Source: Polyangiaceae bacterium | GTDB lineage: Bacteria > Myxococcota_A > Polyangia > Polyangiales > Polyangiaceae | Assembly (NCBI GenBank): GCA_041389725.1 | Contig: JAWKRG010000010.1 | Coordinates: forward strand, 62,001-126,000 | Reading direction: 5' to 3' | Length of the DNA stretch: 64,000 nt | Part shown: positions 45,998 to 55,461 of the stretch, one piece after another | Layout of the letters: each line of letters starts with the position of its first letter | How positions within the stretch are numbered: position 1 is the first letter of the stretch | The notes under the pieces: generated by a model | What the model was told of the DNA's origin: nothing | What the model saw: only the letters and a program-made list of their open reading frames with translations | Database searches by the model: none | Made by a program: the position numbers and the translations under genes

Positions 45998-47077
45998 ATG
46001 TCACCCAATCGCGTGTGCGGCGTGCTCTCCATCATCTCGCTCGCTGCGCTGCTCCGTTGCGGCGCAAGCGAAGAGCCAGCGGGGTTTTCCGCGAGCAACG
46101 ACGCTGCTGTCGACGTTCAGCAGCCTGTGGACGCGTCCTTCGGTTGGCCCGATGCGGACCCCGATCCAGAGGCGGGGCCAGGGCCGAGTCCGGGATTCGA
46201 TGCTGGCGTGGACAGTGGTCCGCCTCCCACGACTTGCAACGGCAAGACGCAGGGAGCTGGGAGCTCGACGCTTTCGCTGCAGAGCTCCGGGCGAACGCGT
46301 ACGGCCATCCTGCACGTGCCCGCCAGCTACGACCCCACCAAGGGAACGATGCTGGTCTTGAACTTTCATGGCTTCGGCTCGGCGAGCTGGCAGCAGGCCC
46401 TGTTGACGCGCATGAGCGCCGAGAGCGACGCGCGGGGCTTCATCGTCGCCTACCCCGAGGGCATCGTGACGTCTTGGAACGCCGGGGATTGTTGTGGGAC
46501 GGCTTGGACCGATAGCGTCGACGACGTTCGCTTCGCGCGCGACCTGCTCGACGCGCTCGAGGAGCGATACTGCATCGATCCGCGTCGCGTCTTTGCCACC
46601 GGCATGAGCAACGGAGGATTCTTCGCCCACCGTCTTGCCTGTGAGCTCTCGGATCGCATTGCGGCGATTGCACCCGTCGCAGGCGTGTTGGGCATGAATT
46701 CCTGCGCGCCGCCTCGCAGTGTGCCGGTGCTGCACTTTCACGGCACGGCGGATCCGATCGTGCCCTATGGCGGAGGGACTCCGCTCGTGCCCCAGTTGGG
46801 CCTCGGGTTGAACTTCAAGTCCGTTGCCGACACGCTGGAGCACTGGCGCAAGCACAACGGTTGCAGCGCGTTCGAAAAGCAGATCTACCAGAAGGGCGAC
46901 GCCACCTGCGTCGAATGGCCTGACTGCAACGGCGCAGCCAGCACGGTGCTGTGTAGCATCGAAGGCGGTGGGCACACGTGGCCGGGCGGGTTGGCGATCC
47001 CCGCGGGCAAGACCAGTCAAGATCTGGGAGCGACAGCCACCATGCTCGACTTCTTCGACGCGCACCCGATGCCGTGA
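45998..47077 (+). CDS. Secreted esterase/depolymerase lipoprotein (LpqC-like)
   Basis: The 359-residue protein has a lipoprotein signal (SIISLAALLRCGASEE), an Asp/Pro/Gly-rich linker (about 30-75) and an alpha/beta-hydrolase domain of the PHB-depolymerase/feruloyl-esterase (COG3509) family. Visible are MLVLNFHGFGSASW, nucleophile Ser in ATGMSNGGFFAH, acid residue in FHGTADPIVPYGG, and His in EGGGHTWPGG. It probably hydrolyses a polymeric ester outside the cell. The start is the ATG at 45998. Confidence 0.85.
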   Translation: MSPNRVCGVLSIISLAALLRCGASEEPAGFSASNDAAVDVQQPVDASFGWPDADPDPEAGPGPSPGFDAGVDSGPPPTTCNGKTQGAGSSTLSLQSSGRTRTAILHVPASYDPTKGTMLVLNFHGFGSASWQQALLTRMSAESDARGFIVAYPEGIVTSWNAGDCCGTAWTDSVDDVRFARDLLDALEERYCIDPRRVFATGMSNGGFFAHRLACELSDRIAAIAPVAGVLGMNSCAPPRSVPVLHFHGTADPIVPYGGGTPLVPQLGLGLNFKSVADTLEHWRKHNGCSAFEKQIYQKGDATCVEWPDCNGAASTVLCSIEGGGHTWPGGLAIPAGKTSQDLGATATMLDFFDAHPMP

Positions 47078-47082
47078 AGGCT

Positions 47083-49683
47083 TCATTCGTCGATGTGCAG
47101 AGGCTCGTCGGGGTCGAGCAAGTAGCCGCCGTCGCGCGTGAGCAACAGCTCCTGAAGCCCGAGCTTGCGCAACGTCGCGATCGCCACTCGTACGCGCGTG
47201 GCGGCGGCTTCGGGCTGCACCCGCTGCCCGGGCCAACCTGCCGACAGGAGATCGTCGACGCTCAGCACAGCCGCTGGGTGCTCGATCTGCGCTCGAGCCA
47301 GGGCTGCCAGCAGGCGACGCAGAGAAGCCCGGCGCGAAAGGTCGACGCGGTCACCATCGCGCAAGACAAAGGAGATTCCCTCGCGGGCGACGCGCAATGC
47401 GGGCTGCCGTTCCTCCGACCGCTGTAGCGCACGCTGGAGCAAGCGCAGCGCGAAGCGAGTGTCAGTGTTGTTCATGGCAACCGTTGCGTCGGCGTCGTTG
47501 CCAACGGGGCGTGTCGCCGCGTCGAAGCGCCTTCTTGCGTCCTCGCGCGCCTGGGCGGCGAGGGTTGGCGTGGATAGCTCGACACTGGCCCGCAGCAGCG
47601 CGAGCAGCACGCTTCCCGTGGCGCTCGGACGATGGCCCAGGCTGCGCTCGGCGCGTTGGAGTTGCTCCAGGGCGTCGCGTGCGTTCCCCGCTTCGGCTTC
47701 CAGGACGGCGCGGCCACCGTACAGCAGCACCTGGGGGATTCCTGGCGGGACGAGCTCCAACGGGCGTTCGCCCAGTGCATACCACCTGCGCGCCAAGTCT
47801 TGCTTGCCCCACTCCAGATACAGGCCACCGCAGATCGCCGCGTACAGGCTTTCGTACTGAAGCTCGCCTGCGTCGCGAAAGCGTGCGATGGCGCGTTCCA
47901 GAAGCGCCTCGGCTCGGTCGAAGCGTTCCCGTTCTTGTTCCAGTTGAGCCAGGTTGGAAGACGCGAGGGCCGAAAGCCAGCGTTCACCCAGGCGTTCGCA
48001 GCGCGCTTCTGCCTCGACGTCGAGGCGCCGCGCCTCTTCGAAGTTGCGCAGGTCGCCATGTAGGCGCCCCAGACAGGCAAGGTGCACGGCTGCGAGCTGC
48101 GATGCTTCCCCCTGCAACAGCGTCGTCGCGCGCTCGTGGCTGAGCACGGCGTCGCGCGGTCGCCCGTGCTCCCGTTGCAGGATCCCGACCCGCAGCAATG
48201 CGGATGCTTTGACGTCGGCAGGGGTCTGCTCGTCATCGAGTAACCGCGAACTCCAGGAGAGCGCTTCGTCATACAGTCCGCGCGCCGCGGTCGCGTGGTG
48301 CAGGGCAAGATACGCGGTGGCGTGTTGGCTGGAGGCGGCCTGGGGCGCAACGGCGAGAAGCTCTTTCAGGGCGTGCTCGGAGCGCTCCGCGGCCAGCGCC
48401 GGCAAGAAGGCGAGCGCGGCGTGCAGCTCGACTCGCAGTCGCCAGCGTTCTTCTGCTGGCAGGATGGTCACCGCGCCAGCACTTTCCAAGAAGGTGAGCG
48501 CGGCAGCCAGGTTGTCGCTGTAGAGGCGAACGTCGGGTTGCAGTGTGCCCGCCGGCGTCAGGAGCAACCGGGAGCGAACGAAGCGTTGCGCGAGGTCCGC
48601 GAAATGGCGCGCATGCGCCGCCCGAGTTTGCGTTTCGGCCTCCGCAAACTCGGTCTCCAAGCGTTCGCGCGCGAACTGCCGCACGCTCGCGTACATGTCG
48701 AGGCTGTCGCCGGGGCCCCGATGGATCAGGGACTTGTCTCGCAACGCGGCCAGGATCTCGAGCGCGCTCGTCTCACTTACGGGGAGCGCAGTCAGCACGC
48801 GCTCGACCGCGTCCACGCCAAAGCAGCCAGTGAACACGGAACAAGCGGCGAGGGCGTGCCGCTCCTGCAGAGTCAGGAGCTTCCATGACCAGGCGATGGC
48901 GTCGGCCAGGGTGCGGTGACGGGTCGGCGTGCGTTTGCTCAAGCTCAAAAGCGCTCTGCCCTCGGCGAGGTGTCGCGCCAGCGCTTCGCTCGACAAGACC
49001 CGGGTGCGTGCCGCGGCGAGTTCGATGGCAAGCGGGATGCCGTCGAGCTGCCGGACGATCTCTGCGACGGACGTGAGGTCTTCATCCGTGGTGGCGCCAG
49101 AGGCCGCTCCGCGCTCGAGGAACAGCTGCACGGCTTCGGACTCGAGGACGCTCTGCCGCGTCACCGGAGACTGCGGCAGGGACAGGGGACGGAGCTCGAC
49201 CACGGACTCGCTTTCCGTTGCCAGCCGCTCCCGCGTGGTCACGAGCAGTGCCAGGGCGGGCGCGTCGGCGAGCCACTGTTCGAGGGTCGGCGCCGACTCC
49301 ACTAGCTGTTCGAAGTTGTCGAGCACCAGTAGCGCACTCCCCAAACTCGCCAGCACCTCAGCGACCGCGGTGTGAGGCCGACCAGGCTCCGCCAGAGTGG
49401 CGAGCAGCTGTCGGCAAAGTTCCTCGTAGTCGCGCTGGTTGGAGAGATCGCAGAACCACGCACGGCGGCGCAGAGAGTGCTGTTCGGCCGCGCACACGGC
49501 TAGGCGCGTTTTGCCGATGCCAGGTGGCCCGAGCAGGGTGATGAGTCTGTGCCCGCTCTCGAACAGATCTCCGACTCGGCCGAGCTCTGCACTCCGTCCA
49601 ATCAACGGCGTGCTGCGCGGAAAGCCCGTCATGCGCCCGGGGGCGTGGATGGGAATCACGCTTTGATGAGCGGGAAGGGACAC
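47083..49683 (-). CDS. STAND (NB-ARC-like) ATPase regulator with TPR-like repeats and C-terminal winged helix
   Basis: The 866-residue protein has an N-terminal STAND ATPase module (about 24-330): P-loop GPPGIGKT (52-59), LLVLDNFEQL as Walker B, LLVTTRER as sensor 1, and a GIPLAIELAAAR motif. A long helical TPR-like region (about 340-740) follows, then a C-terminal OmpR/PhoB-type winged helix (about 770-860; PAAVLSVDDLLSAGWPG, RVRVAIATLRKLGL, LLLTRDGGYLLDP). It resembles signal-sensing ATPase activators, but SARP/AfsR-like regulators usually carry this winged helix at the N-terminus. The signal is unknown. A 10-bp-spaced TTTAAC repeat lies just upstream. Confidence 0.85.
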   Translation of the reverse strand: MSLPAHQSVIPIHAPGRMTGFPRSTPLIGRSAELGRVGDLFESGHRLITLLGPPGIGKTRLAVCAAEQHSLRRRAWFCDLSNQRDYEELCRQLLATLAEPGRPHTAVAEVLASLGSALLVLDNFEQLVESAPTLEQWLADAPALALLVTTRERLATESESVVELRPLSLPQSPVTRQSVLESEAVQLFLERGAASGATTDEDLTSVAEIVRQLDGIPLAIELAAARTRVLSSEALARHLAEGRALLSLSKRTPTRHRTLADAIAWSWKLLTLQERHALAACSVFTGCFGVDAVERVLTALPVSETSALEILAALRDKSLIHRGPGDSLDMYASVRQFARERLETEFAEAETQTRAAHARHFADLAQRFVRSRLLLTPAGTLQPDVRLYSDNLAAALTFLESAGAVTILPAEERWRLRVELHAALAFLPALAAERSEHALKELLAVAPQAASSQHATAYLALHHATAARGLYDEALSWSSRLLDDEQTPADVKASALLRVGILQREHGRPRDAVLSHERATTLLQGEASQLAAVHLACLGRLHGDLRNFEEARRLDVEAEARCERLGERWLSALASSNLAQLEQERERFDRAEALLERAIARFRDAGELQYESLYAAICGGLYLEWGKQDLARRWYALGERPLELVPPGIPQVLLYGGRAVLEAEAGNARDALEQLQRAERSLGHRPSATGSVLLALLRASVELSTPTLAAQAREDARRRFDAATRPVGNDADATVAMNNTDTRFALRLLQRALQRSEERQPALRVAREGISFVLRDGDRVDLSRRASLRRLLAALARAQIEHPAAVLSVDDLLSAGWPGQRVQPEAAATRVRVAIATLRKLGLQELLLTRDGGYLLDPDEPLHIDE

Positions 49684-49720
49684 GGGGCCATCTCCGGCCG
49701 TCGTGGCCGTCGTCAGGAAG

Positions 49721-49736
49721 TTTAACGGAATTTAAC
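49721..49736. promoter_or_regulatory. Direct repeat TTTAAC-N4-TTTAAC upstream of the STAND regulator
   Basis: Two identical TTTAAC hexamers, 10 bp apart (one DNA turn), lie 38 bp upstream of the STAND regulator start and stand out in a GC-rich gap. Direct repeats with about 10-11-bp period are typical binding sites of OmpR/SARP-type winged helices, which the downstream gene encodes, so autoregulation is a possibility. The gap is shared with the divergent lipoprotein gene at 49773. Confidence 0.4.
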
Positions 49737-49772
49737 TGGTCCGCGCTTCGGCCTCGGCGGACAGTGCGCGCC

Positions 49773-50945
49773 ATGAAGAACGAAGCTCGTGTTGCCGTGT
49801 TTCTGGCTATCGCTGCGGGACTGCTCGGTTGCTCCTCGGGTTCCGGCGCGGCCTCCGGCACTGGAGGCAATGCCGGTGCGGCCGGTGCGGCGGGTTCCGG
49901 CGGCGCAGGTGCTCAGGCGGGGGCCGGAGGGGCCGGGGCGGCCCCAAGCTTCGCGGATGCCGTGCGCTCAGTGAGCTGGACCCAATTGCCCGCAGCGCCC
50001 AGCGTGGCTGGAGGCGCCAAGCAGGACGACATCTTCTTCCTCGACGAGAACGTCGGCTTCGTGGCGAGTGGGCCCACCTACAGCTTGCTCAGGACCGACG
50101 ATGGAGGCGCCAACTGGACCACGATGTTCAATAGTCCGGGAACGCTGTTTCGAGCCGTCGTATTCCTCGACGCAATGCACGGCTTTGCCGGCAACATCGG
50201 GACTGGGCTCGCTCCTTCCATCACCGACGACAACGTGATCTACCGCACGGTGGACGGCGGCGCGACCTGGACCGCGGTCGCCAACATCAGCGGTCCGACA
50301 CCGAAGGGGATCTGCAACTTCTCCGCGGTCGACAAGCAACACGTCTTCGCCGTAGGACGCGCCAACGCGCCTGCTCACCTCGTGCACTCGTCCGACGGCG
50401 GCGAGACGTGGGTGTCGAAGGATCTCAGCGCGTGGTTCTTCATGGCGATCGACCTTCGCTTTACCTCCGCCACCGACGGCATCGTTGCAGGCATGAAGGA
50501 CAACCGCTGCACCATCATGCGCACCACCGACGGCGGTGACAGCTTCACGCAAGTGTTCCAATCGAACACCACGGGTAGTCTGTGCTGGAAGATTGACTTT
50601 CCGAGCGCGGACGTCGGCTACGTCACGGTGCAGGACACCCTCTCTGGACCTGGGACCTTCGCCAAGACGACGGATGGTGGGCAGACCTTCCAGGAATTGG
50701 CGCTCCCCACCGGGGATTCCTACCCCGGCATCGGCGTTGGGTTCATCACGCCCGAGATCGGCTGGATGGTCTCTGGGAGTGCTCAGCTGCCGGTCTATCG
50801 AACCTTCGACGGCGGTCAGACCTGGGAGCAGGAGCCCGCGCTCCTGGGGCCCATCAACCGCTTCCGCTTCGTGTCGCCGACGAAGGGCTACGCGGTAGGT
50901 GCCTCGGTCTGGAAGCTCGAGGTTCCCTATTCGGTCAGTCGCTGA
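49773..50945 (+). CDS. Secreted BNR/Ycf48-like beta-propeller lipoprotein
   Basis: The 390-residue protein has a lipoprotein signal (FLAIAAGLLGCSSGS) and a Gly/Ala-rich linker (about 22-62). A propeller follows, built from sialidase-like BNR blocks of the form TxDGGxxW/F: LLRTDDGGANW, YRTVDGGATW, VHSSDGGETW, MRTTDGGDSF, AKTTDGGQTF, YRTFDGGQTW. Ycf48-like proteins assist assembly of membrane or haem complexes in other bacteria. It is the first gene of a run that includes a di-haem peroxidase-like fusion. ATG at 49773. Confidence 0.8.
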   Translation: MKNEARVAVFLAIAAGLLGCSSGSGAASGTGGNAGAAGAAGSGGAGAQAGAGGAGAAPSFADAVRSVSWTQLPAAPSVAGGAKQDDIFFLDENVGFVASGPTYSLLRTDDGGANWTTMFNSPGTLFRAVVFLDAMHGFAGNIGTGLAPSITDDNVIYRTVDGGATWTAVANISGPTPKGICNFSAVDKQHVFAVGRANAPAHLVHSSDGGETWVSKDLSAWFFMAIDLRFTSATDGIVAGMKDNRCTIMRTTDGGDSFTQVFQSNTTGSLCWKIDFPSADVGYVTVQDTLSGPGTFAKTTDGGQTFQELALPTGDSYPGIGVGFITPEIGWMVSGSAQLPVYRTFDGGQTWEQEPALLGPINRFRFVSPTKGYAVGASVWKLEVPYSVSR

Positions 50946-50952
50946 GGTTTCC

Positions 50953-52674
50953 TTGGACCATCGTACCTGCATCGTCGTCGCGCTTGCCTGCGCCTTGATC
51001 GCGTGTGGCACCGAGACACCGTCGAGCAGCGACGCGGTGCACGCGTCCACGCAGGTGTCCTTCGGTGAGCCGGTGCCGGATCTGAGCTTCGACGGCGTGG
51101 ACGCTGACGGTGTCGCGGGCCGATTGCGTCTGCGGGACTATCGCGGGCAAGAAGCGTTGCTCGTCGTGATCAGTGGCGGCAGTTGGTGCGGGACGTGTCG
51201 CTGGACGACGCAGGGCCGAGTTTCCGCTGTTCCAGACGTACTGCAGCACCGCATCCGTCGCCTGGATCTAGTGCTCGGAGATCGAGATAACGGCGAGCCG
51301 GACGCCCTCGCGGCGCAGGAGTATCGCAACGCGAGTGAAGACCTCGATCAGGTAGGCGTCGCTGCGGATCCCCAGGATGTTTTCGCCTCGCTTTTCGCAG
51401 ATCGAGACGCGCCGCTACCCCGCTTCGTGCTGCTGACCGGAGCGGAGTTGCGCGTTGCCGACGTCCTGGCGAACCCCGCGCCGAGAGAGCTGCAAGCACG
51501 GCTGCGGAGCGCGTTGGGCGATCCCCCCGCAGCCGGCGCGGCGGAGACGCTCGTCGATGGGTTCTTCCGGGAGCACGAATGGGCACTGCTGCAGGAAACG
51601 GTTGTGCCTGCTGCGCCTCCGATGGACCCATCCAACGCCGTCGCGGATTCGCCCGCGGCCGCTGCGCTGGGGCGGGATCTGTTCTTCGACGCCAAACTGT
51701 CTCCTGGTGGCAAGATCGCCTGTGCGAGCTGTCATCGCCTGGACATGGCGATGTCAGACGGGTTGCCGCGGGCACGAGGCGTAGCCGAAGGCGACCGACG
51801 CAGTCCGTCGATCACCCTCTCTGCCCATGCTCGCTGGCACTTCTGGGACGGCCGAGCCGACAGCGGATGGGCACAGGCGTTGGCGCCGTTTGAAGACGCG
51901 CGCGAGTTCGCGTCCTCTCGCGTGCACGTTGCTCGTCGAGTTCTGACCGGCCACGCGGACGCCTATGCGAGTGCGTTCCCTTCCGCGGCCGTCGCAGACC
52001 CCACGGGTTGGCCCGCAGCCGGCAAGCCCGGCGAGCCCGCCTACGACGCCTTGCCCGAGCAAGAGCGCGCGCGGATCACCCAAGTATTCGTCAACGCCGG
52101 CAAGGCCATCGCTGCTTGGCAGCGCACGATTCGCGTTCTGCCGAATGCGCTGGATCGCTACATGGCTGGGGATTTCGGCGCGTTGGACGAAGCACAGAAG
52201 TACGGGTTGCAGCTGTTCGTTCGAACCGGATGCATGCAGTGTCACTGGGGACCACGACTGACGGACGACGCCTTCCATGCGCTCGGCCTGGTGACGACAC
52301 GGCAAGACGGCAAAGCGGACGACGGACGGGCAGGGGGCATCCAGGCTTGGATGAACAGCGAGTTTCGCCGCGACGGCGCGTGGAGTGATGCGCACGCGTC
52401 CGGACGCCGCACGGGACCGATCGCGCAGCGGCTGTCGGGTCAGTTCAAGACGCCTCCCCTGCGAGGCGTGGCCGATGGAGCGTTCTTCGGACACGGCGGC
52501 AGCTTCGACGCGTTGGGCTCAGTGACCGAGTTCTACGGAGGCAGCGGGCCGCATGCGGCCAGCGCACACGCCTTGGCGGGTCGTGAATCGTGGCTGACGA
52601 CCTTTGGCGAAACGGAGCAATGGGGCCTCGTCCCTTTTCTTCGAGTCCTGACCGCGCAGCCTACGCTCGAGTAG
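50953..52674 (+). CDS. Thioredoxin-like/di-haem cytochrome c peroxidase (MauG-type) fusion lipoprotein
   Basis: The 573-residue protein has a signal/lipobox (VALACALIACGTE), a thioredoxin-fold AhpC/TSA-like domain (about 35-190, active-site CGTC at 79-82) and a C-terminal MauG/CCP domain (about 195-573). The two haem motifs are CASCH (257-261) and CMQCH (427-431). CCP-type enzymes reduce peroxide or oxidise partner proteins; the thioredoxin domain may supply or sense thiol redox state. The probable start is TTG at 50953 because upstream in-frame codons lie in the previous gene. It precedes the RegB-type kinase gene. Confidence 0.82.
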   Translation: MDHRTCIVVALACALIACGTETPSSSDAVHASTQVSFGEPVPDLSFDGVDADGVAGRLRLRDYRGQEALLVVISGGSWCGTCRWTTQGRVSAVPDVLQHRIRRLDLVLGDRDNGEPDALAAQEYRNASEDLDQVGVAADPQDVFASLFADRDAPLPRFVLLTGAELRVADVLANPAPRELQARLRSALGDPPAAGAAETLVDGFFREHEWALLQETVVPAAPPMDPSNAVADSPAAAALGRDLFFDAKLSPGGKIACASCHRLDMAMSDGLPRARGVAEGDRRSPSITLSAHARWHFWDGRADSGWAQALAPFEDAREFASSRVHVARRVLTGHADAYASAFPSAAVADPTGWPAAGKPGEPAYDALPEQERARITQVFVNAGKAIAAWQRTIRVLPNALDRYMAGDFGALDEAQKYGLQLFVRTGCMQCHWGPRLTDDAFHALGLVTTRQDGKADDGRAGGIQAWMNSEFRRDGAWSDAHASGRRTGPIAQRLSGQFKTPPLRGVADGAFFGHGGSFDALGSVTEFYGGSGPHAASAHALAGRESWLTTFGETEQWGLVPFLRVLTAQPTLE

Positions 52675-52755
52675 GCACTCACCGCGCTGGACGGCGACTC
52701 GCGGCCCGCGCCGCGGAGCTTGGCAAGCGCGCGGCTCCGTCGTAGGTCGCTCACC

Positions 52756-54060
52756 TTGAACGCCAATACCTCTGCTCAAGGCGCTCCTCGCCCGCAGGAC
52801 ATCGCGCCCGCGAACATTCAGCTCCAGTCGCTGCTGCGATTGCGCTGGGGCTGGGTGCTGGTGCAGATCGGCGCCAGTGTCGTCGCGGCAGCGCTGCTCG
52901 GACAGCACGTGCCCGTTCCCGTCGTGGCGGCGATCGTGCTGGTGACCGTCGTCAGCAACCTGGCTGCAGCAAGATGGCTCCTGGGCAGCAAGCGCGGGGC
53001 GGACGCGGTCGGGACGGTGCTAGTCGGCGCCGACATCGTGCTGTTCACCGCGCTGCTGCACTTCACCGGCGGACCAGAGAATCCCTTTGGCTTCTTGTAC
53101 TTGGTGCCGATCTCCTTCGGTGCGTACACCTTGGCGCCGGCGCGCATGTGGGTGCTGGTGGCGATCACCGTCGCCGGGTCTGGCGCGCTCTTCTGGCTAT
53201 CGCCAGCCGCGGATCCATCGCGCATGTCTCATGCAGAGCACATGCGACACATGGGGGCCTATTCCCAGCACCTGCAGGGCATGTGGATCGCGTTGCTCGT
53301 GGCGGCCGTTTTCATCGTCGCCTTCGTCACCCGGCTGGGCAGTGCGCTGCGACAAAGAGACGAACAGCTTGGCAAGATGCGCGAGCGCAGCGAGCGCACG
53401 GCTCGGCTTGCCTCCTTGACGACGCTGGCGGCAGGTGCGGCTCATGAGCTGGCCACACCTCTGGCGACGATCGCAGTCGTGAGCAAGGAACTCGGTCGTC
53501 GGCTCCAGTCTTCACATTCCGATTTGGCGGAGGACGCGGCCGTGATTCGGCAGGAGGTTCAGCGCTGTCGGGATATCCTGGATCGCCTCAGTGCCACCGT
53601 CGGCGGCGTATCGACCTCGCGCCATCGCCTGGCGGAAGTCGTCGAGCACGTGCTCGACGGCTTCGGTGCACGAGATCGCGTACGCGTGACCTTGGGGGAG
53701 GGCGCCGATAGCTCCGTGGATTTGCCTCTCCCAGCCGTGGTCACGGCCTTGCGGGCGCTGTTGCAGAACGCCGTGGACGCTTCGGATGCCGATAGTGAAG
53801 TCGAAATGTCCGCGCAGGTCCGGAAAGGGTCACTGGAATTCGACGTGCGGGACCGTGGGCGCGGCATGGATGCGGACACGTTGGATCGCGCCGTCGAACC
53901 CTTCTTCACGACCAAGGCGGACGGGCGCGGCCTCGGATTGTTCCTGGCGGTCAGCGTGGCGGAGCAACTGGGAGGGGCGGCGGAGCTGCAGTCGGCGCCT
54001 AGCGAGGGGACGAGCGTGCACTGGGTGATTCCCGCCTCCCTCGTCACGGCGGTTGACTGA
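52756..54060 (+). CDS. regB: RegB/PrrB-type redox sensor histidine kinase
   Basis: The predicted 434-residue inner-membrane kinase has six hydrophobic segments (about 15-195) containing GGPENPF (105-111), the quinone-binding GGxxNPF motif of RegB. The H-box AAHELATPLATI has the phosphorylated His at H230, and C271 in VQRCRDIL corresponds to the redox-active Cys region of RegB. N- and G-boxes are ALLQNAVDAS, DRGRGMDADTLDRA and GRGLGLFLA. It should report quinone pool or oxygen status. The start is uncertain: TTG at 52756 (used here) or TTG at 52720. Its partner is the RegA-like regulator at 55458, separated by two structural genes. Confidence 0.85.
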   Translation: MNANTSAQGAPRPQDIAPANIQLQSLLRLRWGWVLVQIGASVVAAALLGQHVPVPVVAAIVLVTVVSNLAAARWLLGSKRGADAVGTVLVGADIVLFTALLHFTGGPENPFGFLYLVPISFGAYTLAPARMWVLVAITVAGSGALFWLSPAADPSRMSHAEHMRHMGAYSQHLQGMWIALLVAAVFIVAFVTRLGSALRQRDEQLGKMRERSERTARLASLTTLAAGAAHELATPLATIAVVSKELGRRLQSSHSDLAEDAAVIRQEVQRCRDILDRLSATVGGVSTSRHRLAEVVEHVLDGFGARDRVRVTLGEGADSSVDLPLPAVVTALRALLQNAVDASDADSEVEMSAQVRKGSLEFDVRDRGRGMDADTLDRAVEPFFTTKADGRGLGLFLAVSVAEQLGGAAELQSAPSEGTSVHWVIPASLVTAVD

Positions 54061-54122
54061 CGGCCCGGTGCGACAATTTGCCGCGTCGTGCTTTGTGGGC
54101 GGACGCATACGTTCTCGACGTC

Positions 54123-54521
54123 ATGCGTCGGTTGTGGAGCATGGGGCTGGTCGGCTGCCTCGCCGCCTGCGGAGTGGAAGACCCCGCCGCGGATGACGGG
54201 ATCGTAGTGTCGGCTTCGGGGCGCTACGAGCTGTCCGCAGCGTTCAGTCCCGATCCACCACAGGTCGGCGCCAACACCTGGACGCTGGACCTGCGCACAC
54301 GCGCCGGCGTTCCCGTGGTCGATGCCGCACTGACCGCGGAGCCTTGGATGCCCGTCCATGGACACGGCGTCCCCGTCGTGCCGAAGGTCGTCGCGGAGGG
54401 CGAGGGCAGCTACCGCGTGGAGAACCTGCGGTTCACCATGCCGGGAACCTGGGAAGTGCGCGTGGAACTGAGCACCGACGAGGACAAAGACCAACTCGTC
54501 GTCCGCAGCGATGTGCAGTGA
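54123..54521 (+). CDS. YtkA/FixH-like secreted lipoprotein
   Basis: The 132-residue protein has a lipoprotein signal (MGLVGCLAACGVEDP) and a beta-sandwich of the YtkA type, with GRYELSAAFSPDPPQVGANTWTLDL-like and ENLRFTMPGTWEVRVELS segments (Pro-rich Met/His loop MPVHGHGVPVVP in between). YtkA-like domains occur with copper and haem-copper oxidase genes. The His-containing loop could bind a metal ion. It overlaps the following outer-membrane gene by 11 bp, in the RegBA cluster. Confidence 0.7.
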   Translation: MRRLWSMGLVGCLAACGVEDPAADDGIVVSASGRYELSAAFSPDPPQVGANTWTLDLRTRAGVPVVDAALTAEPWMPVHGHGVPVVPKVVAEGEGSYRVENLRFTMPGTWEVRVELSTDEDKDQLVVRSDVQ

Positions 54522-55461
54522 CGAGCGCGTCCGGCGCTGCGCAAGCGCAGCTGTTCTCCTAGTGCCCCTCGCGTTTTGTGAGCAGGCGCGCGCCCAGGCC
54601 TGCTGTACCGCGACGGGCAACAGCGACGTGGGGATCGTCCGACCCGGCGCTCGTGCGGCGCTCGCCCTGGAGAGCTCCTGGGAACATGCGAGCTGGAGCT
54701 ACGCGGCCGACGCTCGCCAGCATGCCTTGCACGACGCGCGCGCCGACGACTGGGTGCTGGCCGTGGGTGGGGGATATCGTGTCTGGCGTCCGCTGCAACT
54801 GCACGGCGCATTGCCGCTGCGGCTACAACGACGTCGCTTGGGGGACGAGACTGCCGAGACGGATGTGCGCCCCGGCGACGCGCTCCTGGGCGCGCGCTTT
54901 CTCCTGCACGAAGACCCAATGCCGGCCCACGCGGCTCCGCGCTTGGCACAGGTCGAGGCGTTCTCGTTCTCGAAGATCCCGACTGGTCGAGATGCCAACG
55001 AAGCCGAAGCACGCACGGGCGTGGATGCCACTGGCGACGGAGTGTGGCAGCTCGGTCTGGGCCTCGGTGCCGCCCTGCGCGTGCCGCGCGTGCACTGGTT
55101 CGATGCCAGCGTCGGTTTCGCTCTGCGTTTCCCCCACACCGTGGAAGGGCGCGAGCTCGAGCCGGGGGACGAAGTGCAGGCGCGAGCTAGTTACGCTTGG
55201 GTCCCTGACGTGTACTTGGCGCTTGGTACCTTCGCCAGCTACCGCGCGACGCTGCCTGCGAAGGAGAACGGAGTGGAACTCGCCGAGTCCAGCACGCGAC
55301 GCTTCCGCGTCGGCATCTTCGCTCGTCACGCGCTGAGGCACCCCAGCTGGCACCTGCAGACCAGCCTGAGCAGCGATTTGCCTTTCGATGGCTTCGGTCG
55401 CAACGTACCCTACGCCGGGACGACCTTGAGCCTTTCCATCCTGCGTACCTGGATACGATGA
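54511..55461 (+). CDS. Outer-membrane beta-barrel-like protein of unknown function
   Basis: The predicted 316-residue protein has an N-terminal signal (ASAAVLLVPLAFCEQARAQ) and many alternating beta strands with Arg/Ala-rich turns: ALALESSWEHASWSYAAD, WVLAVGGGYRVW, LGLGLGAALRVP and SVGFALRFPHTV, ending in LSLSILRTWIR. The pattern suits a transporter-like or porin-like barrel; no named family fits. Its start overlaps the YtkA-like gene and its stop overlaps the RegA-like gene (ATGA), so it is translationally coupled on both sides. Confidence 0.65.
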   Translation: MCSDERVRRCASAAVLLVPLAFCEQARAQACCTATGNSDVGIVRPGARAALALESSWEHASWSYAADARQHALHDARADDWVLAVGGGYRVWRPLQLHGALPLRLQRRRLGDETAETDVRPGDALLGARFLLHEDPMPAHAAPRLAQVEAFSFSKIPTGRDANEAEARTGVDATGDGVWQLGLGLGAALRVPRVHWFDASVGFALRFPHTVEGRELEPGDEVQARASYAWVPDVYLALGTFASYRATLPAKENGVELAESSTRRFRVGIFARHALRHPSWHLQTSLSSDLPFDGFGRNVPYAGTTLSLSILRTWIR

